Shown in pieces: positions 43,704-52,610 of a DNA stretch of 64,000 nt. The notes below the pieces were generated by a model. It did not search any database. It was given only the letters and a program-made list of their open reading frames with translations, and was not told the DNA's origin. Each line of letters starts with the position of its first letter. The stretch's first letter is position 1. This DNA comes from Pseudomonas migulae NBRC 103157 (lineage in GTDB: Bacteria; Pseudomonadota; Gammaproteobacteria; Pseudomonadales; Pseudomonadaceae). The position numbers and the translations under genes were made by a program. The stretch lies in the NCBI RefSeq assembly GCF_002091715.1, contig NZ_BDAG01000002.1, forward strand, positions 1-64,000, read 5' to 3'.

Positions 43704-44444
43704 TCAGCGCATGAAGATCCCGCCGTTCACATCCCAGGTCGCCCCGGTGGTGAAGTAGGCGTCTTCGCTGGCCAGTTGCACGATCAGCTTGCCAATGAAC
43801 GCGGCGTTGCCCAATTGCTTGACCGGGATCGCCTCTATCAGTTTTTCCAGGCGCTCGGGCGGCACGGCGGCGCGCACCGCCGGCGACTCGATAGGGCCCG
43901 GGGCGATAGCGTTGACCGTGACCCCTGACGCCGCCAGCTCCTTGGCGAAGATCTTGGTCAAGGTAATGATGGCGCCCTTGGACGCAGCGTAATGCGCGCC
44001 GGTCGCGGTGCCGCCGTTCTGCCCGGCCAGGGAGGCCATGTTGATGATCCGCCCGTAACCCCGGGCCGCCAGATAGCTGCCGAACACCTGGCAGCCGACA
44101 AAAGTACCGCGCTGATTGACGCTCACGACACGGTCGAACTCTTCCGGGCTGATCTGCATCACCGGTGTGGTCATGGTCATCGCGGCGTTGTTCACCACCA
44201 CCTGCAATTCACCCCAATGCGCCACGACGGCCGCCAGGGCGTCTTCGAAATCGGCCTTGCTCGATACATCGAGCTTGAGCGCCAGGACCCGCTCGCCCGT
44301 GGCATCGAGTTCAGTGGCGGTGACCTGTGCCGACTCCAGTGAACGGTCGCTGATCACGACCCGATAACCGGCGTTCAGCAGTTGCTCGGCAATGCTTTTA
44401 CCCAGCCCCTGGGCCGCGCCGGTGACCAATGCAACCTGTGTCAT
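43704..44444 (-). CDS. iacE: IacE, SDR-family oxidoreductase
   Basis: A 246-residue short-chain dehydrogenase: VTGAAQGLGKSIAEQLL, NNAAM, the catalytic serine of MASLAGQNGG and YAASKGA. C-terminal WDVNGGIFMR is normal for the family. In the iac pathway IacE acts on a hydroxylated indole-acetate intermediate. The gene lies ten bases after iacD. Confidence 0.87.
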   Translation of the reverse strand: MTQVALVTGAAQGLGKSIAEQLLNAGYRVVISDRSLESAQVTATELDATGERVLALKLDVSSKADFEDALAAVVAHWGELQVVVNNAAMTMTTPVMQISPEEFDRVVSVNQRGTFVGCQVFGSYLAARGYGRIINMASLAGQNGGTATGAHYAASKGAIITLTKIFAKELAASGVTVNAIAPGPIESPAVRAAVPPERLEKLIEAIPVKQLGNAAFIGKLIVQLASEDAYFTTGATWDVNGGIFMR

Positions 44445-44454
44445 GGCAGCGTCC

Positions 44455-44934
44455 TCAGAGGATGTAGCCGATACCGGCGAGGGTATCGGTGGAATTGATC
44501 AGCTGGATCAGCTTGCGCTGAATCTTGAAACTGTCACCGCTGCGCACCAGTTCAAACGTGACATCGGCGGTGTACTGCTTGAGTACATCCTTGCGGAACT
44601 CGCGCAGGTTCTGCGCACAGCGCACAGTGACAACTCCGTCTTCATCCGACAGCACGCGAAAGCGCGACTGACTGCGCACGGTGCGCGCCCGCGGAGTGGT
44701 CGAGATCGACTCGCCGCTGGTCAGACGGGTGACACGCAACTGACGCATGTGGTGGTCGTCGTAGGCGTAGTTCAGGGTGTTCTCGAAGTCGGTTTCCAGT
44801 GGATCGATCGGGATGATGTAGGTCGCTTTCTCGGTCCACAGATCGAGCCATTCGACGAAATCGCCATGGTCGAGCATGTCCGCTTCCTGCCAGATGAAAG
44901 CGCTGACTTGGTTGAGCAATTGCAGGTTGTTCAT
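44455..44934 (-). CDS. iacD: IacD, Rieske dioxygenase beta subunit
   Basis: A 159-residue beta subunit with VSAFIWQEADMLDHGDFVEW, HHMRQLRVTRLTSGE and KIQRKLIQLINSTDTL. The ATG at 44934 has GGAG five bases upstream; a GTG at 44949 would leave that site inside the gene. It pairs with IacC. Confidence 0.88.
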   Translation of the reverse strand: MNNLQLLNQVSAFIWQEADMLDHGDFVEWLDLWTEKATYIIPIDPLETDFENTLNYAYDDHHMRQLRVTRLTSGESISTTPRARTVRSQSRFRVLSDEDGVVTVRCAQNLREFRKDVLKQYTADVTFELVRSGDSFKIQRKLIQLINSTDTLAGIGYIL

Positions 44935-44949
44935 GGGGTTCTCCGTCAC

Positions 44950-46224
44950 TCAGGCCGACATCATCTTTTTCCACTGCTGGTAACCAGCGCGCATGCCGGT
45001 CTCGGCACTCACATCGCTCACCAGCCCGTCTTCGGATTGCTTTTCACCCGGCAAGCCGCGGTTGAGCATGATCCACAGATCGGTGCCGGCACTGGCGCCG
45101 CGCTGTACGCGCTCCCAGGCTTCGGAATCGTCCGGAGTACCAAAACCCATCGGCCCCTGGAAGTGCTCATGCAGCCGCAGACGATAACGGTTGGCCACGG
45201 CCGGGCCACCGTCCATGGTGATGACGGCGTGATGGATTTCGGTTTCGTTCACCGCGATCGGTTGCAGCACCCGGAAGAACGCCATGGAACAGGCGATGTT
45301 CGGGAACAGGTTGAGGTTGAAGCCCGAACCGCCGACCGCACGCACGATGCGACGGACCGACGCTTCGTCCTGGCCTTCAGCGCGCAACTGCGCGGCCAGG
45401 TCCTCGAAACGCTCGGGAATCGGCAATTCAAGGTTGGCTTCCAGGTCGACCAGGTCCGGGATCATCACCATCACGCTGTGGCCGTTGCCGAGGTCTTCGA
45501 CATAGCCCGGCCCTTCGACGAAGTCGAACAGCTCCAGGGTCTGTTCATCCACGGACGACAGGAACGACTTGTGCACCAGCGGGAAGTGATAGGCGTCGGT
45601 GGTGTTTTCCAGCTGGATCTTCCAGTTGCCGGGGAAGCGGAAGCGATGCTCGCCTCCCACTTTGACCGGGTAGCCGGCGCCCTGCTTCATGAACAGGTCG
45701 ATCCACTTTTTGGCCGGACCGAGGAAATCGGCGAGGGGTTCGATGTCATCCTTGAAGGTGGCGAAGATCATGCCGTTGTATTGTTCGACACGCAGGCTGA
45801 CCAAAGGCAGTTCGCCCTTGTCCAGGCAATCGGCGTAGCTTTCCGGGTGAGGCACACCGCGCAGGCTGCCATCCAGGGCGTAGCTCCAGCCGTGATAAGG
45901 ACAGACAAAACTGTTGGTCTTGCCCTTCTTGTGTTCACACACCGTTGCGCCACGATGGCGGCAGCGGTTGAGCAACACATGCACGTCTTTCTTGCGGTCG
46001 CGCACGACGATCACCGGCTGCTTGCCGATATAGGTGCTCTTGTAGCTGCCGGACTCCGGGATTTCGCTGGCGTGAGCGACCCAGATCCAGGTGCTGTAGA
46101 AAATCTTGTCCAGCTCCTGATCGAAGATCTTGCCGTCGGTGTACAGCGACGTGTGAACGCGATCATGCAAGACCAGGTCGGAAGGACTGGCGTCGAGCGT
46201 TACGGTATTTATCAGGTTACTCAC
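44950..46224 (-). CDS. iacC: IacC, Rieske dioxygenase alpha subunit
   Basis: A 424-residue oxygenase. The Rieske ligands are CRH and CPYH (residues roughly 85-110), and the iron site lies in ENTTDAYHFPLVH. In the known iac pathway IacCD with IacF carries out a late oxygenation on the way from indole-3-acetate to catechol. The start is GTG at 46224, with AGGAG five bases upstream; an in-frame extension to 46383 overlaps iacI and lacks such a site. A 657-codon frame on the opposite strand is a coding shadow. Confidence 0.88.
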   Translation of the reverse strand: MSNLINTVTLDASPSDLVLHDRVHTSLYTDGKIFDQELDKIFYSTWIWVAHASEIPESGSYKSTYIGKQPVIVVRDRKKDVHVLLNRCRHRGATVCEHKKGKTNSFVCPYHGWSYALDGSLRGVPHPESYADCLDKGELPLVSLRVEQYNGMIFATFKDDIEPLADFLGPAKKWIDLFMKQGAGYPVKVGGEHRFRFPGNWKIQLENTTDAYHFPLVHKSFLSSVDEQTLELFDFVEGPGYVEDLGNGHSVMVMIPDLVDLEANLELPIPERFEDLAAQLRAEGQDEASVRRIVRAVGGSGFNLNLFPNIACSMAFFRVLQPIAVNETEIHHAVITMDGGPAVANRYRLRLHEHFQGPMGFGTPDDSEAWERVQRGASAGTDLWIMLNRGLPGEKQSEDGLVSDVSAETGMRAGYQQWKKMMSA

Positions 46225-46277
46225 GATCACTCCTCGTCGGCATTGTTCGCCGACTCTAAGAATTCTGGGTGTTACTT

Positions 46278-46811
46278 TCAGGACTGGCCGGACTTGCCGG
46301 GTACGGGCAGGTGCGCGGCGCTGTTCCAGGTGTCGACCGGTCGGCTGAACAGGTTCTCGGTCTGAAAATGCGCCATGCGCCACTGCCCTTGTTCCTGGGC
46401 GAACCGCACAGTCAGGCGGGCGCTATTGAGGTGCGAGGCCCCCGAGGCAAAGGTCGACGTCTGCAACATCACCCAGCTGGCATCTGCGGTCTCACCGCTG
46501 ACCCGGATCAGTTCCGAGGTCAGGAAGTGCACGTTCAGCGAAAAGTGCGCCGGCTCGACCATGTAGGTTGCGAACATCGCTTTGATCGCCTCACGCCCGT
46601 GGTAACCGCCGAAGCTGCTCTGGTACTTGGCACCCTTGCCTTCCCAGATCGCCTGCTCGGTGAACAACCCGGCCAGTTCCTCGAGCGGAGACCCCACGCC
46701 CAGCTCGTCGCACAGAAACATGTAGCGATTCATGCAGCCGCGGATCGCGTTCTCGCTTTCCAACTGCTCGAGCCGCTGTTCCAGTGCGCGCAAATGCTCT
46801 TGTGATGACAT
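46278..46811 (-). CDS. iacI: IacI, SnoaL-like small protein
   Basis: A 177-residue protein with a short N-terminal coiled coil (LRALEQRLEQLESEN) and an NTF2/SnoaL-like fold (CMNRYMFLCDELG; WEGKGAKYQSSFGGYHGREAI; ARLTVRFAQEQGQWRMAHF). Proteins of this fold often act as small cyclases, isomerases or subunits. iacI is a known member of iac clusters with no settled reaction. It lies between iacB and iacC. Confidence 0.8.
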   Translation of the reverse strand: MSSQEHLRALEQRLEQLESENAIRGCMNRYMFLCDELGVGSPLEELAGLFTEQAIWEGKGAKYQSSFGGYHGREAIKAMFATYMVEPAHFSLNVHFLTSELIRVSGETADASWVMLQTSTFASGASHLNSARLTVRFAQEQGQWRMAHFQTENLFSRPVDTWNSAAHLPVPGKSGQS

Positions 46812-46827
46812 GGCGACTTCTCTCGAC

Positions 46828-47187
46828 TCAGCGCTGGATGATCAGTTCGCGACCGGTACGGGCCTCGACCTTGCAATACTTCCAGAGCTTGTAAGGGCCG
46901 TTGCCGACATCCGTGGTGCGAAACAGATTGCAGGCGGCGTGGACGGTTTCGATGTCGGGTACATCGGCCAGCAAGTAAGTCGTCCAGGGCCAGCCTGCAG
47001 ACGGGCCGACCATGCTCTGATCGTCGTCCATGTTGCCCAGCACGGTGACGCCTGGCAGGTCGGCGATGCCGTTCCACATGGCGCCGAACGCGGCCCAGAC
47101 TTCCAGCGCTTCAGGACGCGGAGCATCGAAAAAGTTTTGGTTGATGCCGATGCAGAACAGAACACGCAGGGCTTTTTTATCGGTCAT
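46828..47187 (-). CDS. iacB: IacB, conserved small protein
   Basis: A 119-residue protein, probably a ferredoxin-like alpha/beta (ABM/EthD-type) fold, with LRVLFCIGINQNFFDAP and PWTTYLLADVPDIETVHAAC. IacB is a constant member of iac clusters and its reaction is unresolved. The ATG at 47187 has GGTGA upstream; a GTG at 47199 is also possible. It lies between iacA and iacI. Confidence 0.8.
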   Translation of the reverse strand: MTDKKALRVLFCIGINQNFFDAPRPEALEVWAAFGAMWNGIADLPGVTVLGNMDDDQSMVGPSAGWPWTTYLLADVPDIETVHAACNLFRTTDVGNGPYKLWKYCKVEARTGRELIIQR

Positions 47188-47213
47188 GGGGTTCACCAAT
47201 CAGTAGGGAAAAA

Positions 47214-48386
47214 TTACAGGTAGCCAGGCAGCGGCTTATTGCCGAAGAAGATCGCGCCGGCGTTCTGGTAGGTCATGTCGCCCATGAAGGCGTGCTGGGT
47301 AATGACTTGGGTGTCGTTGACGAAACGCGACAGAGGACTGGTGCGGTACACCCCGCTCATGCCCGAGAGCATTTGCGCTGTGCGCGCGACATCGGCCGCG
47401 ACGCGGGTGGCGTGGGTCGAGGACAAGCGCAGCATGTTGGTCTGCTCGACGCTCACCGGGTCGCCGGCCAACACGCTGGCCCAGGCATCGTCGATGGATT
47501 GGTAGAACCACGAACGTGCAGCGCGCAGCGACGCTTCGGCCTTGGCCATCTCGACTTGGGCCAGGGGCCGGTCGGACAACGACGGCGCACCGGTCACGGA
47601 GATCCGGCCGCTGGCCATTCCGCTCAACTCATCGAGTGCCGCACGAGCAACGCCCAGACCGACCACCGACAACACCTGCGTGGCGAACGACAGCGACGGA
47701 TAGCGGAAGAATGGCTCGTCTAGATTCGATGGGCCGCCGCGTACGAAGGTCCATTCCTCCGGCACCACCACGCCTTCGACGACCACATCATGGCTGCCGG
47801 TGCCGACCAGGCCGACGACGTTCCAGGTTTCCTCGATTCTGACCTTTTCCCGGGGCATCACCGCCAGTCGTGGCAGGCCGAGCATCTCACCGTTTTTCGG
47901 GCTGATGCCCACGCCGATGAGCGACGCGCCCATGCAACCGCTGGAAAATTTCCAGCGCCCGTTGACCTCCAGGCCACCTTCAACAAAGGACGCAGGCTGC
48001 GGCGGGAAGATCCCACCGGCGAAGACCACGTCAGGCGAGTCTGCATAGATTTTTTTAATGGTTTCCAGCGGCAGCGCCGCCAGGTAAACCGGGCTCATGC
48101 CAAAGCTGGCGACCCAACCGGCGGAGCCATCGGCGATCGAGATATCTTCCACCATCTGGCAAAACTCGCCCGGCGAACGCTCGTCGCCGCCGAAGCGTTT
48201 TGGCACCAGAGCCCGATAGACACCGAGCTTGCGGAACTGCTCGATAACGTCCTGCGAGATGAATTTTTGTTGGTCGAATTCTTCGTTTCGAGCACGCGCA
48301 CGAATCTCGACCAGCAGTTTCTGAAACGCTTCATTCGCCGTGATCGGCACGCGGCGCTGGTGATTCAGCTCGCTTGGCGCAGTCAT
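47214..48386 (-). CDS. iacA: IacA, flavin-dependent monooxygenase (acyl-CoA-dehydrogenase fold)
   Basis: A 390-residue protein of the acyl-CoA dehydrogenase fold, group D monooxygenase type (N-terminal LGVYRALVPKRFGGDERSPGEF; middle FVEGGLEVNGRWKFSSGCMGA; LVGTGSHDVVVEGVVVP; C-terminal helices near AQMLSGMSGVYRTSPLSRF). IacA starts indole-3-acetate breakdown by oxygenating the indole ring and also turns indole toward indigo. It needs reduced flavin from IacG. The ATG at 48386 has GGAG seven bases upstream. Confidence 0.88.
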   Translation of the reverse strand: MTAPSELNHQRRVPITANEAFQKLLVEIRARARNEEFDQQKFISQDVIEQFRKLGVYRALVPKRFGGDERSPGEFCQMVEDISIADGSAGWVASFGMSPVYLAALPLETIKKIYADSPDVVFAGGIFPPQPASFVEGGLEVNGRWKFSSGCMGASLIGVGISPKNGEMLGLPRLAVMPREKVRIEETWNVVGLVGTGSHDVVVEGVVVPEEWTFVRGGPSNLDEPFFRYPSLSFATQVLSVVGLGVARAALDELSGMASGRISVTGAPSLSDRPLAQVEMAKAEASLRAARSWFYQSIDDAWASVLAGDPVSVEQTNMLRLSSTHATRVAADVARTAQMLSGMSGVYRTSPLSRFVNDTQVITQHAFMGDMTYQNAGAIFFGNKPLPGYL

Positions 48387-48412
48387 GGGTTTCTCCATAG
48401 TAAGCATGACGA

Positions 48413-49525
48413 TTACTCTTCCAGGCGCCGGACCAGTTCGCGGGCGACTGCACACAGCAGTTCGTCCGCGCCATGGGCGGCAATGAGTTGAAGGCCTACC
48501 GGGAGTCCCGAAGCGCTTTCCAGAGGAATGCTCAGAGCCGGATGACCGGAAAGGTTGAAAGCGCGCACCAAGGAGGTCATGCCCAGGGCGGCGCGAGTGT
48601 CGGCCGCATCCGCGACCAGCAATGGAAAGTCGGGCATGGTCGGCATGGCCAGAATCGGAGTGATGGCCAGGGCTGCATCCACTTCTGCGATAAACGCGCG
48701 CCGGATGGCTTCGGCCCCTTCAAGGGCTTCGACCGAGGTCAGACTGGCTGCGCGCAGGCGGTCGGCGACATCGCTGCCCACCCGACCGGTTTGCAGAAGA
48801 TGGCCACACGCGGCCCAGGTTTCGGCGTTGATGACCACCATGCCGGCGCCATACGCGGCGGCCATGCCGGGCAGTGTCTGTTCAAGCAATCTGAAACGCG
48901 AACGGGCCAGCGCCTGGTTCACCACCGCGTGCACCTGTTCATTAGCCTCTACCGCGACGACGCCGATAGACAGATGCTCAGTTGCAGGGAGGGAAGTGAA
49001 TGTGGGATCGATCACGCGCATCGCTGCGATCAAGCGATTCATGTCCAGCGCCAGGGGCCCCACGCAATCGAGAGTGCTGCGCGCTGGCATGACGCCCTGA
49101 CGACTGACGCGACCGAAGGTTGGCTTGAGACCGAATACACCACAGCACGCCGCGGGAATCCGTACCGAACCGCCGGTATCGGTGCCCAACGCAAAGTCGC
49201 AAAGGCCCGCCGCAACCGCTGCCGCCGAACCACTGGAAGAGCCTCCCGGTATATAGCCGGGGTAGCGCGGGTTGGATGCCGTGCCGGTCCATGCGTTGAG
49301 GCCGGTGGTGCCGAATGCCAATTCATGCAGGCTGGTTTTACCGGTGATCCGGCAGCCCGCCTCCAAAACGGACTGAACCACCTGTGCATGTTCAGCGGCT
49401 GCCGGCGCATCGGCCAGCGCGCGGCTTGAAGCGCGGGTCGGATAGCCGGCGATATCGATGGTGTCTTTCACCATGACCGAAAGGCCATTTCCTCCCAAGG
49501 CTAAATCCTCAACAACGATCGACAT
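48413..49525 (-). CDS. iacH: IacH, amidase-signature family protein
   Basis: A 370-residue amidase. The Ser-cisSer-Lys triad is visible: VKDTID holds the lysine, GGSSSGSAAAV the cis-serine, and TDTGGSVRIPAACCG the nucleophile serine. It should hydrolyse an amide intermediate after ring cleavage, or a conjugate such as an indole-acetyl amide; the literature leaves its step open. It is first in the operon, 27 bases before iacA. The ATG at 49525 is used. Confidence 0.85.
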   Translation of the reverse strand: MSIVVEDLALGGNGLSVMVKDTIDIAGYPTRASSRALADAPAAAEHAQVVQSVLEAGCRITGKTSLHELAFGTTGLNAWTGTASNPRYPGYIPGGSSSGSAAAVAAGLCDFALGTDTGGSVRIPAACCGVFGLKPTFGRVSRQGVMPARSTLDCVGPLALDMNRLIAAMRVIDPTFTSLPATEHLSIGVVAVEANEQVHAVVNQALARSRFRLLEQTLPGMAAAYGAGMVVINAETWAACGHLLQTGRVGSDVADRLRAASLTSVEALEGAEAIRRAFIAEVDAALAITPILAMPTMPDFPLLVADAADTRAALGMTSLVRAFNLSGHPALSIPLESASGLPVGLQLIAAHGADELLCAVARELVRRLEE

Positions 49526-49604
49526 GCTCTTTACCTGCTCGTTATGTGTCACCAGAACGAATGACCTCGGCATGAGGGCCGGGGAAAACGCTTAAATCTA
49601 AAAT

Positions 49605-49617
49605 CGTAATATTTACG
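49605..49617. promoter_or_regulatory. Palindrome CGTAA-TAT-TTACG, candidate IacR operator
   Basis: A perfect five-base inverted repeat lies 80 bases before the iacH ATG; a second palindrome, TCAATTGA, is at 49625-49632. MarR proteins bind short AT-rich palindromes near promoters, and this is the iac promoter region. No IacR footprint has been checked here. Confidence 0.4.
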
Positions 49618-49946
49618 TGAAATGTCAATTGAATTTTACCAAATAAAAGAGTGTGTATTTTCGGTGCAGATTTTCCTTTTTCGCACCAACGACGTGCAGT
49701 TTGGTAACACTGCTGAAAAAACGTCAAATTCTGAAAAATTGATATTTTCTTCATACAAATCAACGTTTTATTTACAAATACCCAGCAGAAAACAACGAAA
49801 CATTTAGAAAAATGTTGAGCGATTGCCTCTCTGAAAAGACAAACACGAAAAATAAATCGGCCCAAAAATGGCTGGCAAAAACAGGGCAAAAAATCACTGT
49901 TTTTTGAGTTTTTTTGTCAACTGTTTTTAGTCATTCGAGGGCATCC

Positions 49947-49960
49947 TTGATCCAGATCAA
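49947..49960. promoter_or_regulatory. Anr/FNR-type box TTGAT-N4-ATCAA
   Basis: TTGATCCAGATCAA matches the Anr/Dnr/FNR consensus exactly and is symmetric. It lies about 420 bases before iacH and 354 before the ABC binding-protein gene, in a region without other genes. It suggests oxygen control of one of these operons, possibly because the pathways consume O2. Confidence 0.5.
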
Positions 49961-50107
49961 AGCCTTGTTTGATATGGCGTGCTGCAGGTTTTTCCCGTCC
50001 TTCACACGCCCTTCTGCCGGTCCTTGGGAGCACCTTGGTCGGCCCGCCTCGAAGCGCGTGCATCAGGCATCGCAGTAACGGCTTTCTGCCATGCACCAAA
50101 AAATTTC

Positions 50108-50123
50108 TGGCATGCAATCTGCT
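50108..50123 (+). promoter_or_regulatory. Candidate sigma-54 promoter
   Basis: TGGCATGCAATCTGCT keeps the invariant GG and GC with the needed ten-base gap (GG at 50109-50110, GC at 50121-50122). It would start a transcript near 50134 for the ABC operon at 50314. Sigma-54 control fits nitrogen-linked uptake genes in Pseudomonas. Confidence 0.4.
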
Positions 50124-50313
50124 TTTGCCCTCTTCGCCTTCGACCGATCGCTCATGGTCGAGCGGCACCCTGATGACTCGGTAACCGAGCATGGGTGTCG
50201 CCGCAGTTCGATAACTAAAACAGGGCCGTACCTTGGGCCGAACTCGCACCACGTCGTGGTCGAGGCGGCTGGCCATTAGCCTTTTGCAGCGTTGCAACTC
50301 TTCGGAGAAAGTC

Positions 50314-51465
50314 ATGCTTTTCAGAAAAGCCGTGTCCACGTTGTTGTTGAGTGCCGCCTGCGCCGCCGCTGCGCAGGCGGATGTGAAAGTCGGTGTCATC
50401 ACCTCCTCCACCGGACCGATCGCACTGGTCGGGATACCCCAGAAAAACACCATACCGTTGCTGCCGACCCAGGCCGGCGACCAAGTGGTGAAGTACATTT
50501 CTCTGGATGATGCGAGCGACCCGACCGCTACGGTGAAGGCGCTGAAGAAGCTGATCGACGAAGAAAAGGTCGATGCCATCATCGGCCCGAGCGGTTCGCC
50601 CAACGCCATGGGCGTGATCCAGTTCGTCGCCGAGGCAGGCGTGCCATTGCTGGCACCGGTCGGTACCGCGGCGGTAGTGCTGCCGATGACCGAGCAGAAG
50701 AAATGGGTATTCAAAACCACGCAGAACGATGACCTGATCGCCAAGGCGCTGTTCGAGCACATGGCCAAAAAAGGCGTGAAGACCCTCGGCTTCATCGGCA
50801 CCGGCGACCCTTATGGCGAAAACTGGGCCAAGGTCATGACCGGCCTGGCAGCGCAGCAGAACATAAAGGTCGTGGCCAACGAGCGCTTCCAGCGCCAGGA
50901 CACTTCGGTCACCGGGCAAAGCCTGAAAATTCTCGCCACTCGCCCCGATGCAGTGCTGGTCGCAGCGCCGGGCAGCTCGGCGGTGATGCCGCAGACCACC
51001 CTGTTCGATCAGGGCTATCGCGGCCAGGTCTACCAGACCCACGGCGCGGCATTGCAAGACTTCCTCAAGTTGGGCGGCAAGAAGGTCGAGGGCACCATTC
51101 TGGCGGCCAGCCTGATGCTGGTACTCGATGAAATCCCGGACAGCCATCCTTCGAAGAAAATTGCCAGCGACTACACCGCGGCTTACGAAAAGCTCAACGG
51201 CAGCAAGCCGGCGACCTTCGGCGGGAACACCTTCGATGCCGGCCTGCTGTTACAGCAGGCGATCCCGATAGCAGCCAAGAAAGCAGCACCAGGGACTCCC
51301 GAATTTCGTGCAGCCCTGCGTGATGCGCTTGAGCAAAGCCACGAACTGGCCGGCACCCAAGGCGTTTACAACATGACGCCGCAGGACCACAGCGGCTTCG
51401 ACGAGCGCGGTCGCGAACTGATCGTGGTGAAGAATGGCAACTGGATGTTGTTGCACGACAACTGA
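50314..51465 (+). CDS. Branched-chain-type ABC substrate-binding protein, second system
   Basis: A 383-residue periplasmic protein of the LivJ fold. The signal peptide MLFRKAVSTLLLSAACAAAA ends near AQA before DVKVGVITSSTG. GPSGSPNAMG and DASDPTATVKALKKL are usual for the amide/aromatic-acid subgroup. GGAGAAA precedes the ATG. It faces away from the iac operon, so it may import auxin, an auxin conjugate or a related aromatic acid. Confidence 0.9.
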   Translation: MLFRKAVSTLLLSAACAAAAQADVKVGVITSSTGPIALVGIPQKNTIPLLPTQAGDQVVKYISLDDASDPTATVKALKKLIDEEKVDAIIGPSGSPNAMGVIQFVAEAGVPLLAPVGTAAVVLPMTEQKKWVFKTTQNDDLIAKALFEHMAKKGVKTLGFIGTGDPYGENWAKVMTGLAAQQNIKVVANERFQRQDTSVTGQSLKILATRPDAVLVAAPGSSAVMPQTTLFDQGYRGQVYQTHGAALQDFLKLGGKKVEGTILAASLMLVLDEIPDSHPSKKIASDYTAAYEKLNGSKPATFGGNTFDAGLLLQQAIPIAAKKAAPGTPEFRAALRDALEQSHELAGTQGVYNMTPQDHSGFDERGRELIVVKNGNWMLLHDN

Positions 51466-51572
51466 TCGGAACCCGGGCGCACAGCCCACTGTGCGCCCTG
51501 CCCGATTGCCGGCGAACCAACCTGCGCCGGCACGCGAGCCTGATATTCAATCTGTAGAAAAGAGCTCTCATT

Positions 51573-52610
51573 ATGAATTTCCAGATAGCCATGCTGCTGG
51601 GCCAGGACGGCATGACCAACGGCGCAATCTATGCGCTGCTGGCCTTGTCGATCCTCCTGGTGTTCACCGTGACCCGGATCCTGTTGATCCCCCAGGGTGA
51701 ATTCGTGACCTACGGCGCCTTGACCATGGCCACTTTGCAAAGTGGTCACCCGACCGCACTGGTCTGGCTGCTGCTCGGCCTGACGCTGATCGACTGTGCA
51801 CTCGATGTTTGGGGCGCGGCACGCTCCAGTCAGGCTTTTCGGTTTCCCGTGCGCATTCTCTTCAAGCTCGGCTATGCAGGCCTGTTGGCGGTGCTGATCA
51901 ACACCTTGCCGCTGGCCGAGTTGCCGATGGCCGTCCAGGCATTGCTGACGCTGGCGCTGGTGGTTCCGCTGGGGCCGCAGATCTACCGACTGGTGTTCCA
52001 GCCGATCGCCTCGGCCAGCTCACTGGTCTTGCTGATTGTGTCGATCGCCGTGCACGTGAGCATGGTCGGTATCGCCCTGTTGCTCTTCGGCCCCGAAGGC
52101 GCCCGCACGCAACCGTTCTCCGAAGCCGGCCTTGAACTGGGTCCGGTCACGTTCAACAGCCAGACGCTCTGGGTGCTGGCCGTCTCCCTGGGATTGATCG
52201 TCGGTCTGTATCTGTTCTTCGAGCGCACGCTCTATGGCAAAGCCCTGCGTGCCACCGCGGTCAACCGCATGGGTGCCAGGCTGATGGGGATCTCGCCGAC
52301 CCTCGCGGGCAAGTCGACCTTCCTGCTCGCGGCGCTGATTGGCACGCTGTCGGGGATCCTGATCGCCCCGATCACCACGCTGTATTTCGATTCTGGTTTT
52401 GTCATCAGCCTCAAAGGCTTTGTCGGCGCGATCATCGGCGGGCTGGTGAGCTATCCGGTCGCCGCGCTCGGCGCCCTGGCGGTGGGCCTGATCGAAGCAT
52501 TCTCGATGTTCTGGGCCAGTACCTACAAAGAGATCATCGTGTTCACGCTGATTATTCCGTTCCTGCTGTGGCGTTCGCTCACCAGTCGTCATGTGGAGGA
52601 AGAAGAATGA
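51573..52610 (+). CDS. ABC permease (LivH-like), second system
   Basis: A 345-residue membrane protein, longer than usual, with the LivH start (GQDGMTNGAIYALLALSILLVFTVTRILLIPQGEF), an insert near residues 70-90 and the conserved GFVGAIIGGLVSYPVAALGALAVGLIEA region. It overlaps the next gene by four bases. Confidence 0.9.
   Translation: MNFQIAMLLGQDGMTNGAIYALLALSILLVFTVTRILLIPQGEFVTYGALTMATLQSGHPTALVWLLLGLTLIDCALDVWGAARSSQAFRFPVRILFKLGYAGLLAVLINTLPLAELPMAVQALLTLALVVPLGPQIYRLVFQPIASASSLVLLIVSIAVHVSMVGIALLLFGPEGARTQPFSEAGLELGPVTFNSQTLWVLAVSLGLIVGLYLFFERTLYGKALRATAVNRMGARLMGISPTLAGKSTFLLAALIGTLSGILIAPITTLYFDSGFVISLKGFVGAIIGGLVSYPVAALGALAVGLIEAFSMFWASTYKEIIVFTLIIPFLLWRSLTSRHVEEEE

Larger units (their letters stand above)
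49526..50313. other. 788-base intergenic region between iacH and the second ABC operon
   Basis: An AT-rich stretch (about 49590-49930) and no convincing gene on either strand. It holds the iac promoter on the minus strand and that of the ABC operon on the plus strand, together with the palindromes, Anr-type box and sigma-54-type promoter described separately. A 115-codon minus-strand frame at 49542-49889 is rejected. Confidence 0.6.

Noticed and set aside
44392..46365. Plus-strand frame of 657 codons
   Set aside because: It is the shadow of iacC and iacD, whose cofactor-binding residues are intact.
49542..49889. Minus-strand frame of 115 codons before iacH
   Set aside because: AT-rich, Cys/Phe-rich text without a domain or ribosome site; it lies in the promoter region.
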